A DNA stretch of 64,000 bases from Corallococcus sicarius (lineage in GTDB: Bacteria > Myxococcota > Myxococcia > Myxococcales > Myxococcaceae): NCBI RefSeq assembly GCF_003611735.1, contig NZ_RAWG01000005.1, positions 16,643-80,642 of the forward strand. Reading direction: 5' to 3'. The notes under the pieces are model-generated. The model worked only from the letters and a program-made list of their open reading frames with translations, was not told the DNA's origin and searched no databases. The translations under genes and the position numbers were made by a program. Positions 17,491 to 26,249 of the stretch are shown piece by piece; the first letter of the stretch is position 1, and each line of letters starts with the position of its first letter.

Positions 17491-19199
17491 CGGGGCTCGA
17501 CTGGCTGGTCCTGGGCGCGACGATTGCGTCCATCGTGGCGTGGGGCCTCTGGAAGTCCCGGGGGCAGGCCACCAGCGACGAGTACATGCGTGGAGGCCGT
17601 GAGCTGAAGTGGCCCACCATTGGCCTGGCCGTCATGGCCACGCAGGCCAGCGCCGTCACCTTCCTCTCCGTCCCCGGGCAGGCCTACGAGGACGGGATGC
17701 GCTTCGTGCAGTTCTACTTCGGACTGCCGATCGCGATGGTCATCATCAGCGCTGTCTTCGTGCCCATCTACTACCGGCTGAACGTCATCACCGCGTACGA
17801 GTACCTGGAGTCGAGATTCGACCTGAAGACGCGGCTGCTGGGCGCCTTCCTCTTCCTCATCCAGCGCGGCCTGGCCGCGGGCATTACGATCTACGCGCCG
17901 GCCATCATCCTCTCCACCATCCTCGGTTGGCCGCTGGAGCCCACGGTCATCGTCATGGGTGCGCTCGTCATCCTCTACACGGTGACGGGAGGCTCCAGGG
18001 CGGTGAGCCAGACGCAGAAGCAGCAGATGGTGGTGATGATGGGCGGCATGGTGGTGGCCGCCGTGGTCATCCTCTGGCGCTTGCCGGCGAACGTGTCGTT
18101 CGGCAAGGCGGTGGACGTCGCTGGCGCGTTCGGCCGGATGAACGTGGTGAGCTTCGACTTCGACATGCAGGACCGTTACAACTTCTGGTCCGGCATCACG
18201 GGAGGGCTGTTCCTGTCATTGTCGTACTTCGGCACGGACCAGTCCCAGGTGGGCCGCTACCTGACGGGCCGCTCCATCTCCGAGAGCCGGCTGGGGCTGC
18301 TCTTCAACGGCGTGCTGAAGATCCCGATGCAGTTCTTCATCCTCTTCGTTGGGATTCTGGTCTTCGTCTTCTACCAGTTCAGCACGCCGCCGCTGCTCTT
18401 CAACGAGGCGCTGCGCACCCGCGTGCAGGGCACGCCGCAGGCGACCGAGTACGCCGAGCTGGAAGCGAAGTGGGAGCAGGTCCAGTCCGGCAAGCGCGCG
18501 GAGGTGGAGCGCTACCTGTCGGCCGTCGAGTCGGGCGACGTGGCGGCCGGCGAGGCGTCACGGGCGCTGCTCCAGGGCGCGCAGCAGCAGGCGAGCGCGG
18601 TCCGCAAGGAGGCGAAGGCCATGGTGGCGCGCGCGCTTCCGGGCGCGGAGACGAAGGACTCGGACTACATCTTCATCACCTTCGTGAAGCGCTGGTTGCC
18701 AAGCGGGCTGTTCGGGTTGCTCATCGCCGTCATCTTGTCCGCGGCCATGAGCTCCATCTCCAGCGAGCTGTCGGCGTTGGGGACCACCACGACGGTGGAC
18801 TTCTACCGGCGGGTGTTCAAGCCCGGCGCCTCGGACCGGCACGTGCTGGTGGCGTCCAAGCTGTTCACCGTGTTCTGGGGGCTGGTCGCGGTGGCCTTCG
18901 CGACCTTCGCTTCGCTGTTGGACAACCTCATCCAGGCCATCAACATCCTGGGCTCCATCTTCTACGGCACGGTGCTGGGCATCTTCCTGGTGGCCTTCTT
19001 CGTGAAGCGCGTGCGAGGCCATGCCGTGTTCGCGGCGGCCGTCATCTCCCAGGCGACGGTGATTGCCCTCTACTTCCTCTCCGACGTGGGTTACCTCTGG
19101 TTCAATGTCATCGGCTGTGCGCTGGTGATGGTGCTGAGCCTGGTGATGCAGGGCGTCCTGCCGCGCGGGGAGACGCCGGCCCCGGCGACGGGGGCCTGA
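17487..19199 (+). CDS. SSS-family sodium:solute symporter
   Basis: 570 residues starting at GTG 17487, overlapping the preceding stop. It has 13-14 transmembrane segments of the LeuT/SSS fold. Segments include SDEYMRGGRELKWPTIGLAV (N-terminal helix 1 entry), ATQASAVTFLSVPGQAYEDG (helix with Na+ site residues), GSRAVSQTQKQQMVVMMGGM, SYFGTDQSQVGRYLTGRS, and LSAAMSSISSELSALGTTTT for the second sodium-site helix. A ~100-residue hydrophilic insert with a helical Glu/Ala-rich part lies around residues 315-395. The substrate is unknown. Coupling to a PIG-L amidase suggests uptake of the amidase product, such as a sugar or amine. Confidence 0.88.
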   Translation: MTGLDWLVLGATIASIVAWGLWKSRGQATSDEYMRGGRELKWPTIGLAVMATQASAVTFLSVPGQAYEDGMRFVQFYFGLPIAMVIISAVFVPIYYRLNVITAYEYLESRFDLKTRLLGAFLFLIQRGLAAGITIYAPAIILSTILGWPLEPTVIVMGALVILYTVTGGSRAVSQTQKQQMVVMMGGMVVAAVVILWRLPANVSFGKAVDVAGAFGRMNVVSFDFDMQDRYNFWSGITGGLFLSLSYFGTDQSQVGRYLTGRSISESRLGLLFNGVLKIPMQFFILFVGILVFVFYQFSTPPLLFNEALRTRVQGTPQATEYAELEAKWEQVQSGKRAEVERYLSAVESGDVAAGEASRALLQGAQQQASAVRKEAKAMVARALPGAETKDSDYIFITFVKRWLPSGLFGLLIAVILSAAMSSISSELSALGTTTTVDFYRRVFKPGASDRHVLVASKLFTVFWGLVAVAFATFASLLDNLIQAINILGSIFYGTVLGIFLVAFFVKRVRGHAVFAAAVISQATVIALYFLSDVGYLWFNVIGCALVMVLSLVMQGVLPRGETPAPATGA

Positions 19200-19313
19200 G
19201 TCCGCGGGGGCCTGGGATTGGTGGGCGATGCGGGGTACTGCCCTTCAACCGCTGCCAGCATGGAAGAGGCCATCCGCGCGAAGAACGCGCGGACCCGCTC
19301 CTCCTTTTGTCGC

Positions 19314-20258
19314 TCACGGACTCGATGCCTTCACGGAAGCGCTCGCAGCCCTGCGGAAGGCCGAGGGCGTCTGGCCGAAGTGCCGATGGAACGCGCGGTT
19401 CAGTCCGGACTGACTGGCGAACCCCGCCGCATGCGCGATTTCGCCAATGGAGTCGTCTCCGTCCCGCAGCCGCTGCGCGACCAGGTCCAGCCGGAGGTTC
19501 ATGAGATAGGTCATGGGAGGATGTCCGATGCGTTTCTGGAAGAGCAGGGCGAACCGGGTGCGGGACATTCCGGCTCGCGCGGCCAGTTCTGCGACGGACC
19601 AGGGTCGAGCGGGGTCCATGTGGAGCTGATGGAGGGCCTCTGCCAGTCGAGGCTCGCGCAGGCCCGCCAACCATCCCGGGGGCGTCTCCTCCGTGTCGAG
19701 GAGCAGGGCACGCAGCACCTGGACGAAGAGTGCCTCCGTGATTCGGGCGGCGGCCGTGGCCGCACCGGGAGCAGAGGAGGCTGCTTCGTGTGCGAGGGAT
19801 TCCAGCAGTGCGCGGAGCGCGGGAAGGGAGGCCAGCTTCGTGCGTCCCAGGTGGACGACGCGGGGGAGCCCGCGCAGCATGCGGAGTCCCTGCGCTCCCT
19901 CGGCGGCGAACTTGCCGCAGACCAGACGGGAGGACTCGCCCGCTCCGCCCGCATGATGAACGCCTTCCACCGGGGAATGCCGCGCGACGAGCTGTGCCAG
20001 GGGAACGACCGGTGCTTCCCGTGAGGACAGCAGCACGTGCGCCTGACCGTCGAAGAGGACGACCAGCTCACCGGCCTCCAGGTGGAGGACCTCGCGTGAG
20101 GTGCGCACCACGCACCGTCCTCGCTCCACCAGGTGAAACGACGCGAAGGGGCCTTCCGGCAGGTCCATGCCCCAGGGGGCGCGCAGCTCCCATGCGGCAT
20201 AGATGCTTCCTTTCAGGCGCATCCCGCGAAGTACCGCCGAGAGGGGCTCCATCCTCAT
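19314..20258 (-). CDS. AraC-family regulator with cupin (AraC_binding_2-like) sensor
   Basis: 314 residues. The N-terminal ~180 residues form a cupin-type sensor (WGMDLPEGPFASFHLVERGR, VLHLEAGELVVLFDGQAHVL) and the C-terminus has the double AraC helix-turn-helix: LAARAGMSRTRFALLFQKRI and EIAHAAGFASQSGLNRAFHR, then HFGQTPSAFRR. The start at 20258 is preferred because GGAAGG lies upstream; a second ATG lies six bases on. It is transcribed away from the monooxygenase-haemoglobin pair, so these are its likely targets. The ligand is unknown. Confidence 0.88.
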   Translation of the reverse strand: MRMEPLSAVLRGMRLKGSIYAAWELRAPWGMDLPEGPFASFHLVERGRCVVRTSREVLHLEAGELVVLFDGQAHVLLSSREAPVVPLAQLVARHSPVEGVHHAGGAGESSRLVCGKFAAEGAQGLRMLRGLPRVVHLGRTKLASLPALRALLESLAHEAASSAPGAATAAARITEALFVQVLRALLLDTEETPPGWLAGLREPRLAEALHQLHMDPARPWSVAELAARAGMSRTRFALLFQKRIGHPPMTYLMNLRLDLVAQRLRDGDDSIGEIAHAAGFASQSGLNRAFHRHFGQTPSAFRRAASASVKASSP

Positions 20259-20399
20259 TTCATCCTTCCGGGACGCCGGGCACGGGAATTGGAACGGGCG
20301 GCCAAGCAGGTCTCCTCGCTGGGTTCTACACGTTCAGAGTCGAGCGGGAGTCCACGCCCGGATTCCCATTCCCACTCGCCCGGGAGTTCATTGGTGTCC

Positions 20400-20804
20400 A
20401 TGAAGGTTCGTCGAGCGGCCTTGTTTCTTCTTGTCACTGTCATGGCAGGCGTGGGAGTCGCCGCGCCGCCTCAACCCGTTTCGAAGAAGGGTCCGACCAT
20501 GGTCGTGGAGTACATCCGTTATGACGTTCCCGCCGAGCGGGCGGGGGCGTTTCTCGAGGCGTATCAGCTCGCGGGTGAGCACCTGCGCGCCTCGTCTCAC
20601 TGTCTGCGCTATGAAGTGAGCCGGGGCGTGGAGGAGCCGCACCACTTCGTTGTCCGCATCGAGTGGGACTCCGAGGAGGGCCACCTTCAGGGGTTTCGCC
20701 GGAGCCCCGAGTTCCGGAAGTTCTTCGCGCTCATCAAGCCCTTCGTCTCCGATATCCAGGAGATGAAGCACTACCGCGTCGAGAGTGCCTGGAGCCGCCC
20801 GTGA
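20400..20804 (+). CDS. Exported antibiotic-biosynthesis-monooxygenase (ABM) domain protein
   Basis: 134 residues from ATG 20400, with a signal peptide (MKVRRAALFLLVTVMAGVGV AA). The ABM ferredoxin-like domain shows MVVEYIRYDVPAERAGAFLE, SSHCLRYEVSRGVEEPHHFV and DSEEGHLQGFRRSPEFRKFF. An ATG at 20499 with AAGGG upstream would give a cytosolic ABM domain alone and is a real alternative. The stop overlaps the globin start by four bases (GTGA), so the two are translationally coupled. Likely role: oxidation or binding of a small quinone-like or haem-derived molecule. Confidence 0.75.
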   Translation: MKVRRAALFLLVTVMAGVGVAAPPQPVSKKGPTMVVEYIRYDVPAERAGAFLEAYQLAGEHLRASSHCLRYEVSRGVEEPHHFVVRIEWDSEEGHLQGFRRSPEFRKFFALIKPFVSDIQEMKHYRVESAWSRP

Positions 20805-21304
20805 GCGAGCCGTCCCTTCCGGATGGACGCGGGGACTCCAGCTCCGTGCCATCGTTGTACGTGTGGGCGGGAGGGGCCGAGGCCCTCGCGCGATTGACGG
20901 AGCGGTTTTACGAACGCGTGCGCGCGGACGCGCTGTTGGGCCCTGTCTTCGAGCGGATGTCCGCGGCACACCCGACCCACGTCGCCCATTTCCTGGGCGA
21001 GGTCCTGGGAGGGCCTCCCCGCTACAGCGGCGAGAGAGGAGGGCATCCCGAGATGGTTCGCCATCACCTCGGGCGACACCTGACGGAGGCGCAGCGACGA
21101 CGCTGGACGGAGCTGCTGCTCGATTGCGCCGACGAGGTGAAGCTGCCGGAGGACCCCGAGTTCCGGTCGGCGTTTGTCGCCTATGTCGAGTGGGGGTCGA
21201 GGCTCGCGGTCATCAACTCCCGAGAAGGCGTGAGCGTGGACCTGGAGGCGCCCATGCCTGTCTGGGGGTGGGGTGTTCCGGGCGGTCCATACCGTCCTGG
21301 ATAG
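20801..21304 (+). CDS. Truncated haemoglobin (2/2 globin)
   Basis: 167 residues from GTG 20801, coupled to the ABM gene. The truncated globin fold is shown by LYVWAGGAEALARLTERFYE, RADALLGPVFERM, HPTHVAHFLGEVLGGPPRYS and MVRHHLGRHLTEAQRRRWTE, the last carrying the proximal His region. The C-terminus, VYVEWGSRLAVINSREGVSV-like, is a known extension in proteobacterial group II globins (here FVAYVEWGSRLAVINSR). Probable roles are O2/NO binding or delivery of O2 to the coupled monooxygenase-like protein. It ends before a strong hairpin. Confidence 0.88.
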   Translation: MSEPSLPDGRGDSSSVPSLYVWAGGAEALARLTERFYERVRADALLGPVFERMSAAHPTHVAHFLGEVLGGPPRYSGERGGHPEMVRHHLGRHLTEAQRRRWTELLLDCADEVKLPEDPEFRSAFVAYVEWGSRLAVINSREGVSVDLEAPMPVWGWGVPGGPYRPG

Positions 21305-21320
21305 GAGGCGCCACGTCTTG

Positions 21321-21348
21321 CCCGGGAACCCGCCACGGGTTCCTCGGG
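21321..21348 (+). terminator. Hairpin after globin gene
   Basis: CCCGGGAACCCG and CGGGTTCCTCGGG form a long stem with one bulge, 17 bp after the globin stop. It has no T-run. Confidence 0.55.
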
Positions 21349-21382
21349 TCAAATCCAGTCCGCTCATGACGAGCGTGGATCC

Positions 21383-21600
21383 GAAGCAAAAAGGCCCCGC
21401 CGGGTCAGGGCAGGGCCTTCTTTTTTGCTCCCCGAGTGAAGCCCTGCGCGAACTCGTTCTCTGTGTTTCTCTGAGAGGACTCAAACTCTCTGCGGGCCGA
21501 AAACCGAATGATATCCAGTGTTCTCAAAGAGGGGTAGGGGCAAGCCCTTCCATCGGGGGCCGATTGAATGTCCGCAAACTACACGGTGGGTGACCTCCCG
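21383..21600. repeat. Copy 1 of tRNA-Asn-associated repeat, with bidirectional terminator
   Basis: The terminator AAGGCCCCGCC...GGGCAGGGCCTT followed by TTTTTT (21391-21427) leads to GCTCCCCGA and a degraded stretch. The same series (terminator, TTTTTTGCTCCCCGA, then GTCCGCAAACT about 150 bp later) recurs at 31402-31572. The junction of terminator and GCTCCCCGA matches the 3' end of the intact tRNA-Asn at 55397-55412. It is probably a remnant of a duplicated tRNA locus or old attachment site. Confidence 0.55.
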
Positions 21601-22302
21601 CCCATGGTGTTGATCCTCGCGACGCCCGATTCACAAGGAGTGTGTGGCGGCGACGCGCGTGAGCTCGCGGGCGACGCGCTGAGGTAGGTGGAAGTCGCAT
21701 GCTTCGAGGCGAGCGCGGGACCTGGGATGCGCGAGGGCCTTGGCCTGGAGCTCCCGTGGTCAATCGCGGCCCGCCCGGCAGCGGTCCACGGCCTGCGAGG
21801 GCAGGCCTTCGTAGGCGGTGTCGAGCCAGGCCGCGCGCAGCAGCAGACTGGTACGCCCCGCTGCCGCCCCCCGGTGCTCCACCTCTCCCTTCGCCGCTAC
21901 AGGCGCTCGATGGCCGGTCCCCTATGCGTCGCGCTCACTCGCTTTTGACGTACGCATGACTCCGCGACCGAAGTCTGGGTAGGCACAGGCGGTCCGACAG
22001 GAAGCGCCGCCAGCGGCTGTAACGGACCGGGGTAATGGATCGCAGGCGGGTCACCCAAGCTGTTCGTAGCGGGGTCGGCCAAGCGGATCGCCCTGGGGGC
22101 GGCCAAGCGGACCTTGAGCTGGAGCAATCGGGACGGCGGTCCGTTCCACGCTGAAGACAGTTGGAAGAAACGCGGCTGGGAGAGAGTTGGTGCGGTTGCG
22201 CCGAATGGGGACGGGTGCGCGCGAAGTGGCCCGGCTGTTGGGCATGGGGCCTCGCGCGTCTGGCTCCGACCTGGGGGGCGTGCGAGAGTGCCCATCCCCT
22301 TT
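21601..22302. other. Gap with element debris
   Basis: No intact gene. It holds repeat copy A (21945-21989), two tandem GGCCAAGCGGA motifs (around 22078-22112) resembling the multiple terminal repeats of IS21-type elements, and an IstA fragment (22190-22312). The 21601-21940 part has only short low-quality frames. Confidence 0.5.
21945..21989 (+). repeat. 45-bp dispersed repeat, copy A
   Basis: Starts TTGACG, has a central GCGACCG, and ends GGGTAGGCACAGG. The other copies are B (32248), C (34309) and D (42792), all in the same orientation. A GCTCACT element precedes it at short distance, as in B and D. Confidence 0.7.
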
Positions 22303-22312
22303 ATGCGCCTGA
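22190..22312 (+). pseudogene. IS21 IstA transposase N-terminal fragment
   Basis: The frame begins VRLRRMGTGAREVARLLGMG, the typical start of IstA-type transposase helix-turn-helix regions, then degenerates and stops inside the next gene's start. The two GGCCAAGCGGA motifs upstream fit an IS21 end. No IstB is present. Confidence 0.45.
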
Positions 22313-23448
22313 TGAACAAACTCTCCGTAGCCATTGCTGAAATGATGCTGGTGCTGGCCGCTTGCAAGACGACGGGCCCTGCACCCGCCCGCGATATCCC
22401 CACGGCCATGAACCAGGCCGCGACGACCCTGCTGCAGTCACGACTGCTGCACGCAACGTCGATCGCAGTGGTCTATCGCGGCGAGGAGTTCATCCTGCAT
22501 CGGGGTGAGCTGGAGACCGGCAAGTCCAATCCGCCCGATGATTCGACCCTCTATGAGATAGGGTCGGTCAGCAAGACCTTCGTCGGCCTGCTGTTGGCAA
22601 ACGCTGTCCTCGAAGGTAAGGCGACCCTCGACGACCCGATACAAAAGTATCTGCCGTCCGCCTATCCGAACCTTCAGTCAGACGGCGGGCCGATCCGTCT
22701 GCGCCATCTGGTCACACACACCAGCGGCATGCCGGGGATGTTGCCACTGCAAGTGAATGAGGTGTTGAGGGACTTCGCTGCGCATGCCACCCCGGCAAAG
22801 CTCAATGCTGCCTATGCGGACTACGGGCGGCCGCAGTTCTGGCAGGACCTGCACACCGTCAGCATCAAGGGCCCGCTCGGCAAGGACTATGCTTACTCGA
22901 GCGCCGGCACCGAGTTGGTCGCGCACACCCTTGAGAAGATCCACGGGGCTCCCTACGAGTCGTTGCTCGCGGAGTTCCTGGCGCGGGAAGCCGGTATGCA
23001 CGACATGTGGCTGCGCCTGCGTGCCCAGGACGCCAACCGCTTGGCTCCTGGCTACCACAGCGACAACCCGGTCGGTACCACGCCGATGCCACTCCTGCCC
23101 TGGGGCGCGGCGGGAGCCTTGAAGGCGACGATGCCGGAGATGGTGAAGTACTTGCGCTTGCAGTTGAGCAACCATCCTGCGGTGACAGAGTCACACAAGC
23201 CGCTGGTGCGCTTCGCGGAGGACTTCAGCATTGGCTATTTCTGGAACATCGGCCAGAGCAGCCAGTTGGGCACCCACTACGTGCATCACGGCGGCGTGCC
23301 TCGCGCGCAATGCTATCTCTACCTCGTGCCGAAGTATCAGTTGGGGGTGTTCATCATCACCAACCAGAGCGGCGATGCGACCGCTAACGCCATGGAACGC
23401 GCGCTGGCGCCCCTCTTTGACAGGGTCGAATCCATGCAGGGTCGCTAG
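22303..23448 (+). CDS. Serine hydrolase lipoprotein, class C beta-lactamase fold
   Basis: About 381 residues. Signal peptide with lipobox LAAC (residues ~16-19). Penicillin-binding/AmpC-type motifs: SxxK in YEIGSVSKTFVGLL (Ser nucleophile and Lys), Y-S-S in DYAYSSAGTELVAH, and a C-terminal HHGG in THYVHHGGVPR replacing KTG. A LVTHTSGMPGMLP segment is typical of the EstB/Pab87-like serine hydrolase group. Either of two ATGs three codons apart may start it. It sits right after IS21 debris and repeat A, and its codon use is less GC-extreme than core genes, so transfer is plausible. Substrate unknown: peptidase, esterase or lactamase. Confidence 0.82.
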   Translation: MRLMNKLSVAIAEMMLVLAACKTTGPAPARDIPTAMNQAATTLLQSRLLHATSIAVVYRGEEFILHRGELETGKSNPPDDSTLYEIGSVSKTFVGLLLANAVLEGKATLDDPIQKYLPSAYPNLQSDGGPIRLRHLVTHTSGMPGMLPLQVNEVLRDFAAHATPAKLNAAYADYGRPQFWQDLHTVSIKGPLGKDYAYSSAGTELVAHTLEKIHGAPYESLLAEFLAREAGMHDMWLRLRAQDANRLAPGYHSDNPVGTTPMPLLPWGAAGALKATMPEMVKYLRLQLSNHPAVTESHKPLVRFAEDFSIGYFWNIGQSSQLGTHYVHHGGVPRAQCYLYLVPKYQLGVFIITNQSGDATANAMERALAPLFDRVESMQGR

Positions 23449-23466
23449 CACGGCGAACAACAGGGA

Positions 23467-23790
23467 GTGAGTACGCGTCGAGCCCCCGCAGACTTCTCTC
23501 AGCTCGACAAGTCGTCGGAGAGCATGTGGAGCAGGGAGGCCGAGGGCTCACGGGTCGGAATCGAAGAGGCAGGTCAACGCGAGGCCCATGAGGGCCTGCC
23601 GGTGCGCACCGTCTACCTGCGTGGCCCCGTAGCTGTCCCGGCGGTGTCGTCCGAGACTGGCTTCGCCTGGCGCGGAGAGGCGGAGCGCTTCGGTCGCGCG
23701 CACGGTCAGGTGGCCGTCCTGGTGGGTCGCACCGGAGGTCCCGCGGAGTTGCTGCTGTGTGGCAACGAAGCGCCGCCATCCGCGCCATGA
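23467..23790 (+). pseudogene. Fragment homologous to the 42014-42631 protein
   Basis: Within this frame, residues from EAEGSRVGIEEAGQREAHEG through LPVRTVYLRGPVAVPAVSS match the C-terminal half of the protein encoded at 42014-42631 (EAEGTRLGIEEARRGEAHEG...). DNA identity over about 110 bp (23557-23655 against 42384-42482) is very high by eye. The rest of the gene is absent, so this is a relic. Confidence 0.55.
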
Positions 23791-23920
23791 GTACGGGCGG
23801 CAGCCGCAGACCCGTGTCGAGACGAAGTCGGGGCGCGAGCTTCACCGTGCCGCCATGAAGTCGCGCCATCGTCCACGAACCAGAGTAGGTTCCCCCTCCC
23901 TGTTCGTTGGAGTTCCGTCG

Positions 23921-25825
23921 ATGCCACAAGCCACACCGCGCTCGTCACTTCTGGGAGCGCGTCCCAGCGTCTTCCTGCTCGCCGGAGCGTTCGTCACCGG
24001 CATGTTCCTCTTCGCCCAGGGCGGCTGCGGAGGTGACGAGTGCCAGGACGCCGCCGACTGCCGTGAAGACAAGGGACCGCCGGCTTCGAACACGGAGTGG
24101 GTCTGCGAGGACAAGCGCTGTGAGCAGCATTCCGTCCAGGTGCCGCCCCCGGATTCCGGCACGGACGCGGGGACGCCCGACGCGGGGACGCCCGACGCGG
24201 GGACTTCCGACTCGGGTCCCACCACGGTGAGCGTGCAGGTGCTCGCGTTCAATGACTTCCACGGGCAGCTCGAGGAGCCCGCGGGCCAGATTCTGACGGG
24301 CGTGGCCCCCGACGGTGGACCGGTGCGGGTGAGCGCGGGCGGCGTGACGTACTTCGCCCGGCACATCGCGGCCCTGCGGGCCACCCATCCGAACACGGTG
24401 GTGGTAGCGGCGGGAGACCTCATCGGCGGCTCCCCGCTGCTGTCGGGGCTCTTCCACGACGAGCCCACCGTCGAGGCGATGAACCTGATGGGCCTGGACC
24501 TGGTCGCGGTGGGCAACCACGAGTTCGACGAGGGCAGCACGGAGCTGTTGCGCATGCAGTCGGGCGGCTGCCACCCGGTGGATGGCTGCCTGGACGGGGA
24601 TGGCTTCCCGGGCGCGAAGTTCAAGTTCCTGGCGGCCAACGTGGCCACGGGCGTGGACCGCACGCTGTTCCCCCGCTACGACGTGCGCGAGTTCGAGGGC
24701 GTGAAGGTGGCCTTCATCGGCATGACGTTGGAGGACACGCCGGAAAGCGTCATACCCACGGGAGTGGCGGGGCTCACCTTCAAGGACGAAGTGCAGACGG
24801 TGAACGCGCTGGTGCCGGAGCTGCGGCGGCAGGGCGTCGAAGCCATCATCGTGGTGGTGCACCAGGGCGGAATTCCGACCTCGGGCTCGCTGGTGAACGA
24901 ATGCAAGGGCGCGGGTGCGGACGGCCTCATCTCAGGTGCCATCGTGGGCATGGCCAAGGGCCTCAACGACGCGGTGGATGTCATCGTCAGCGGCCACACG
25001 CATCAGGCCTACAACTGCGTCATCGATGGCAAGGTCGTCACGAGCGCCTCGTCGATGGGGCAGCTCGTCACGGACATCGACCTGACGTTGAGCAAGGCGA
25101 CGGGCGACGTCGTGGAGGCGCGAGCGAACAACGTCATCGTCACTCGCGACGTGCAGGAGGTCGGCGCGGTGAAGGAGCTGGTGACGAAGTACCAGGAGCT
25201 CGTCGCGCCGAGGGCCAACCGGGTCATCGGATGGGTGTCGCAGACGCTCAGGACACAGACGGACTCCGCGGGCCAGTCCACCCTGGGCTTCGTCATCGCG
25301 GACTCGCATCTGGAGGCGACGAAGCCCGCGAACCTGGGTGGGGCGCAGGTGGCCTTCATGAACCCGGGCGGCATGCGCGCGGGCATCGCCCAGGGCGAGG
25401 TCACCTACGGCGAGGCCTTCACCACGCAGCCGTTCGGCAACAGCCTGGTCACCCTGACGCTGACGGGCGCGCAAATCGAGCAACTGCTGGAGCGGCAGTG
25501 GCGGCCGTCGGGAGCCACCCTCATGCTGCTTCCGTCGGCGGACTTCACCTATGCGTTCAGCGCGTCGGCGCCCATCGGAAGCCGCGTCGACCCGGCGTCC
25601 ATCCGGATCAACGGCGTGCCAGTGAGCCTGACGGCGGAGTACCGCGTCACCGCGAACAACTACCTCGCGAGTGGGAGTGATGGCTTCCCGGTGTTCGCCG
25701 AGGGAACGAACCGGCTGGGTGGCGCCGTGGACAGCGACGCGCTGGAGGCATACCTGAAGGCGCACAGCAGCATGGCGAGCCCCTTGCCCGCCCCCGCGCT
25801 CAATCGCATCACCATGCTGCCCTAG
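23921..25825 (+). CDS. 5'-nucleotidase/2',3'-cyclic phosphodiesterase-family lipoprotein
   Basis: 634 residues from ATG 23921. The N-terminal hydrophobic segment ends in a GGC lipobox, followed by a Cys-rich patch (DECQDAADCRED, CEDKRCEQ) and DAGTP repeats. The metallophosphatase domain has all blocks: AFNDFHGQLE, AAGDLIGGSP, AVGNHEFDEG, VVVHQGG and SGHTHQAYNC. The C-terminal substrate domain has MNPGGMRAGIAQGEVTYGEA and ASGSDGFPVFAEG. It probably hydrolyses extracellular nucleotides at the outer membrane or periplasm. An upstream in-frame extension to 23759 is rejected because it precedes the signal peptide. Confidence 0.88.
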   Translation: MPQATPRSSLLGARPSVFLLAGAFVTGMFLFAQGGCGGDECQDAADCREDKGPPASNTEWVCEDKRCEQHSVQVPPPDSGTDAGTPDAGTPDAGTSDSGPTTVSVQVLAFNDFHGQLEEPAGQILTGVAPDGGPVRVSAGGVTYFARHIAALRATHPNTVVVAAGDLIGGSPLLSGLFHDEPTVEAMNLMGLDLVAVGNHEFDEGSTELLRMQSGGCHPVDGCLDGDGFPGAKFKFLAANVATGVDRTLFPRYDVREFEGVKVAFIGMTLEDTPESVIPTGVAGLTFKDEVQTVNALVPELRRQGVEAIIVVVHQGGIPTSGSLVNECKGAGADGLISGAIVGMAKGLNDAVDVIVSGHTHQAYNCVIDGKVVTSASSMGQLVTDIDLTLSKATGDVVEARANNVIVTRDVQEVGAVKELVTKYQELVAPRANRVIGWVSQTLRTQTDSAGQSTLGFVIADSHLEATKPANLGGAQVAFMNPGGMRAGIAQGEVTYGEAFTTQPFGNSLVTLTLTGAQIEQLLERQWRPSGATLMLLPSADFTYAFSASAPIGSRVDPASIRINGVPVSLTAEYRVTANNYLASGSDGFPVFAEGTNRLGGAVDSDALEAYLKAHSSMASPLPAPALNRITMLP

Positions 25826-26249
25826 CACGGCGGACACCACGGTGGAGGGGGCGCACAGCAACTCCCGCGCCGCCTGGGCTTGCGACTGGCCCGCTGCCAC
25901 CTTGGCCACCGCCAGGCACCGCCGCAGGGTGAGCGGGCAGCCAGTCCTCTCTCCCCAACGCGTCAGGCGTCTGCGGTCACGACAGCCCATCCTTGCGGCG
26001 TTTCTGGGTGCGGCTGCCTTACAGTCGGCCCGTCACCTCGCCAGTGGTGACGTTGGCCGAGGCAAACGTGTGCACCACGTCCTTGCAGCCGCGGGCGCCG
26101 ATGACGGGGCGCTCTCCTTTCAGACACCGATGTCGAGACGCGGGCGAAGGTGCTCCGGCGTCCCCCTTCCTTGAAGCGCCAAGGCCTGCGAGGTAGAGAA
26201 CGACGCCTCATCTCCGCAGGGGGCGGGGATTCAGGGCAGGGACGCCTTC
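25826..26249. other. Gap with transposase debris
   Basis: Apart from the transposase remnant on the minus strand (25834-25990), nothing recognisable is present. Confidence 0.4.
25834..25990 (-). pseudogene. Transposase helix-turn-helix remnant (IS630-like)
   Basis: The minus strand reads CPLTLRRCLAVAKVAAGQSQ and AQAARELLCAPSTVV, a pattern found at the N-terminus of IS630-type transposases (RRALVVLKVAAGQSxxxVARELGCSPSTV). It continues only as nonsense antisense to the nucleotidase gene. Confidence 0.4.
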
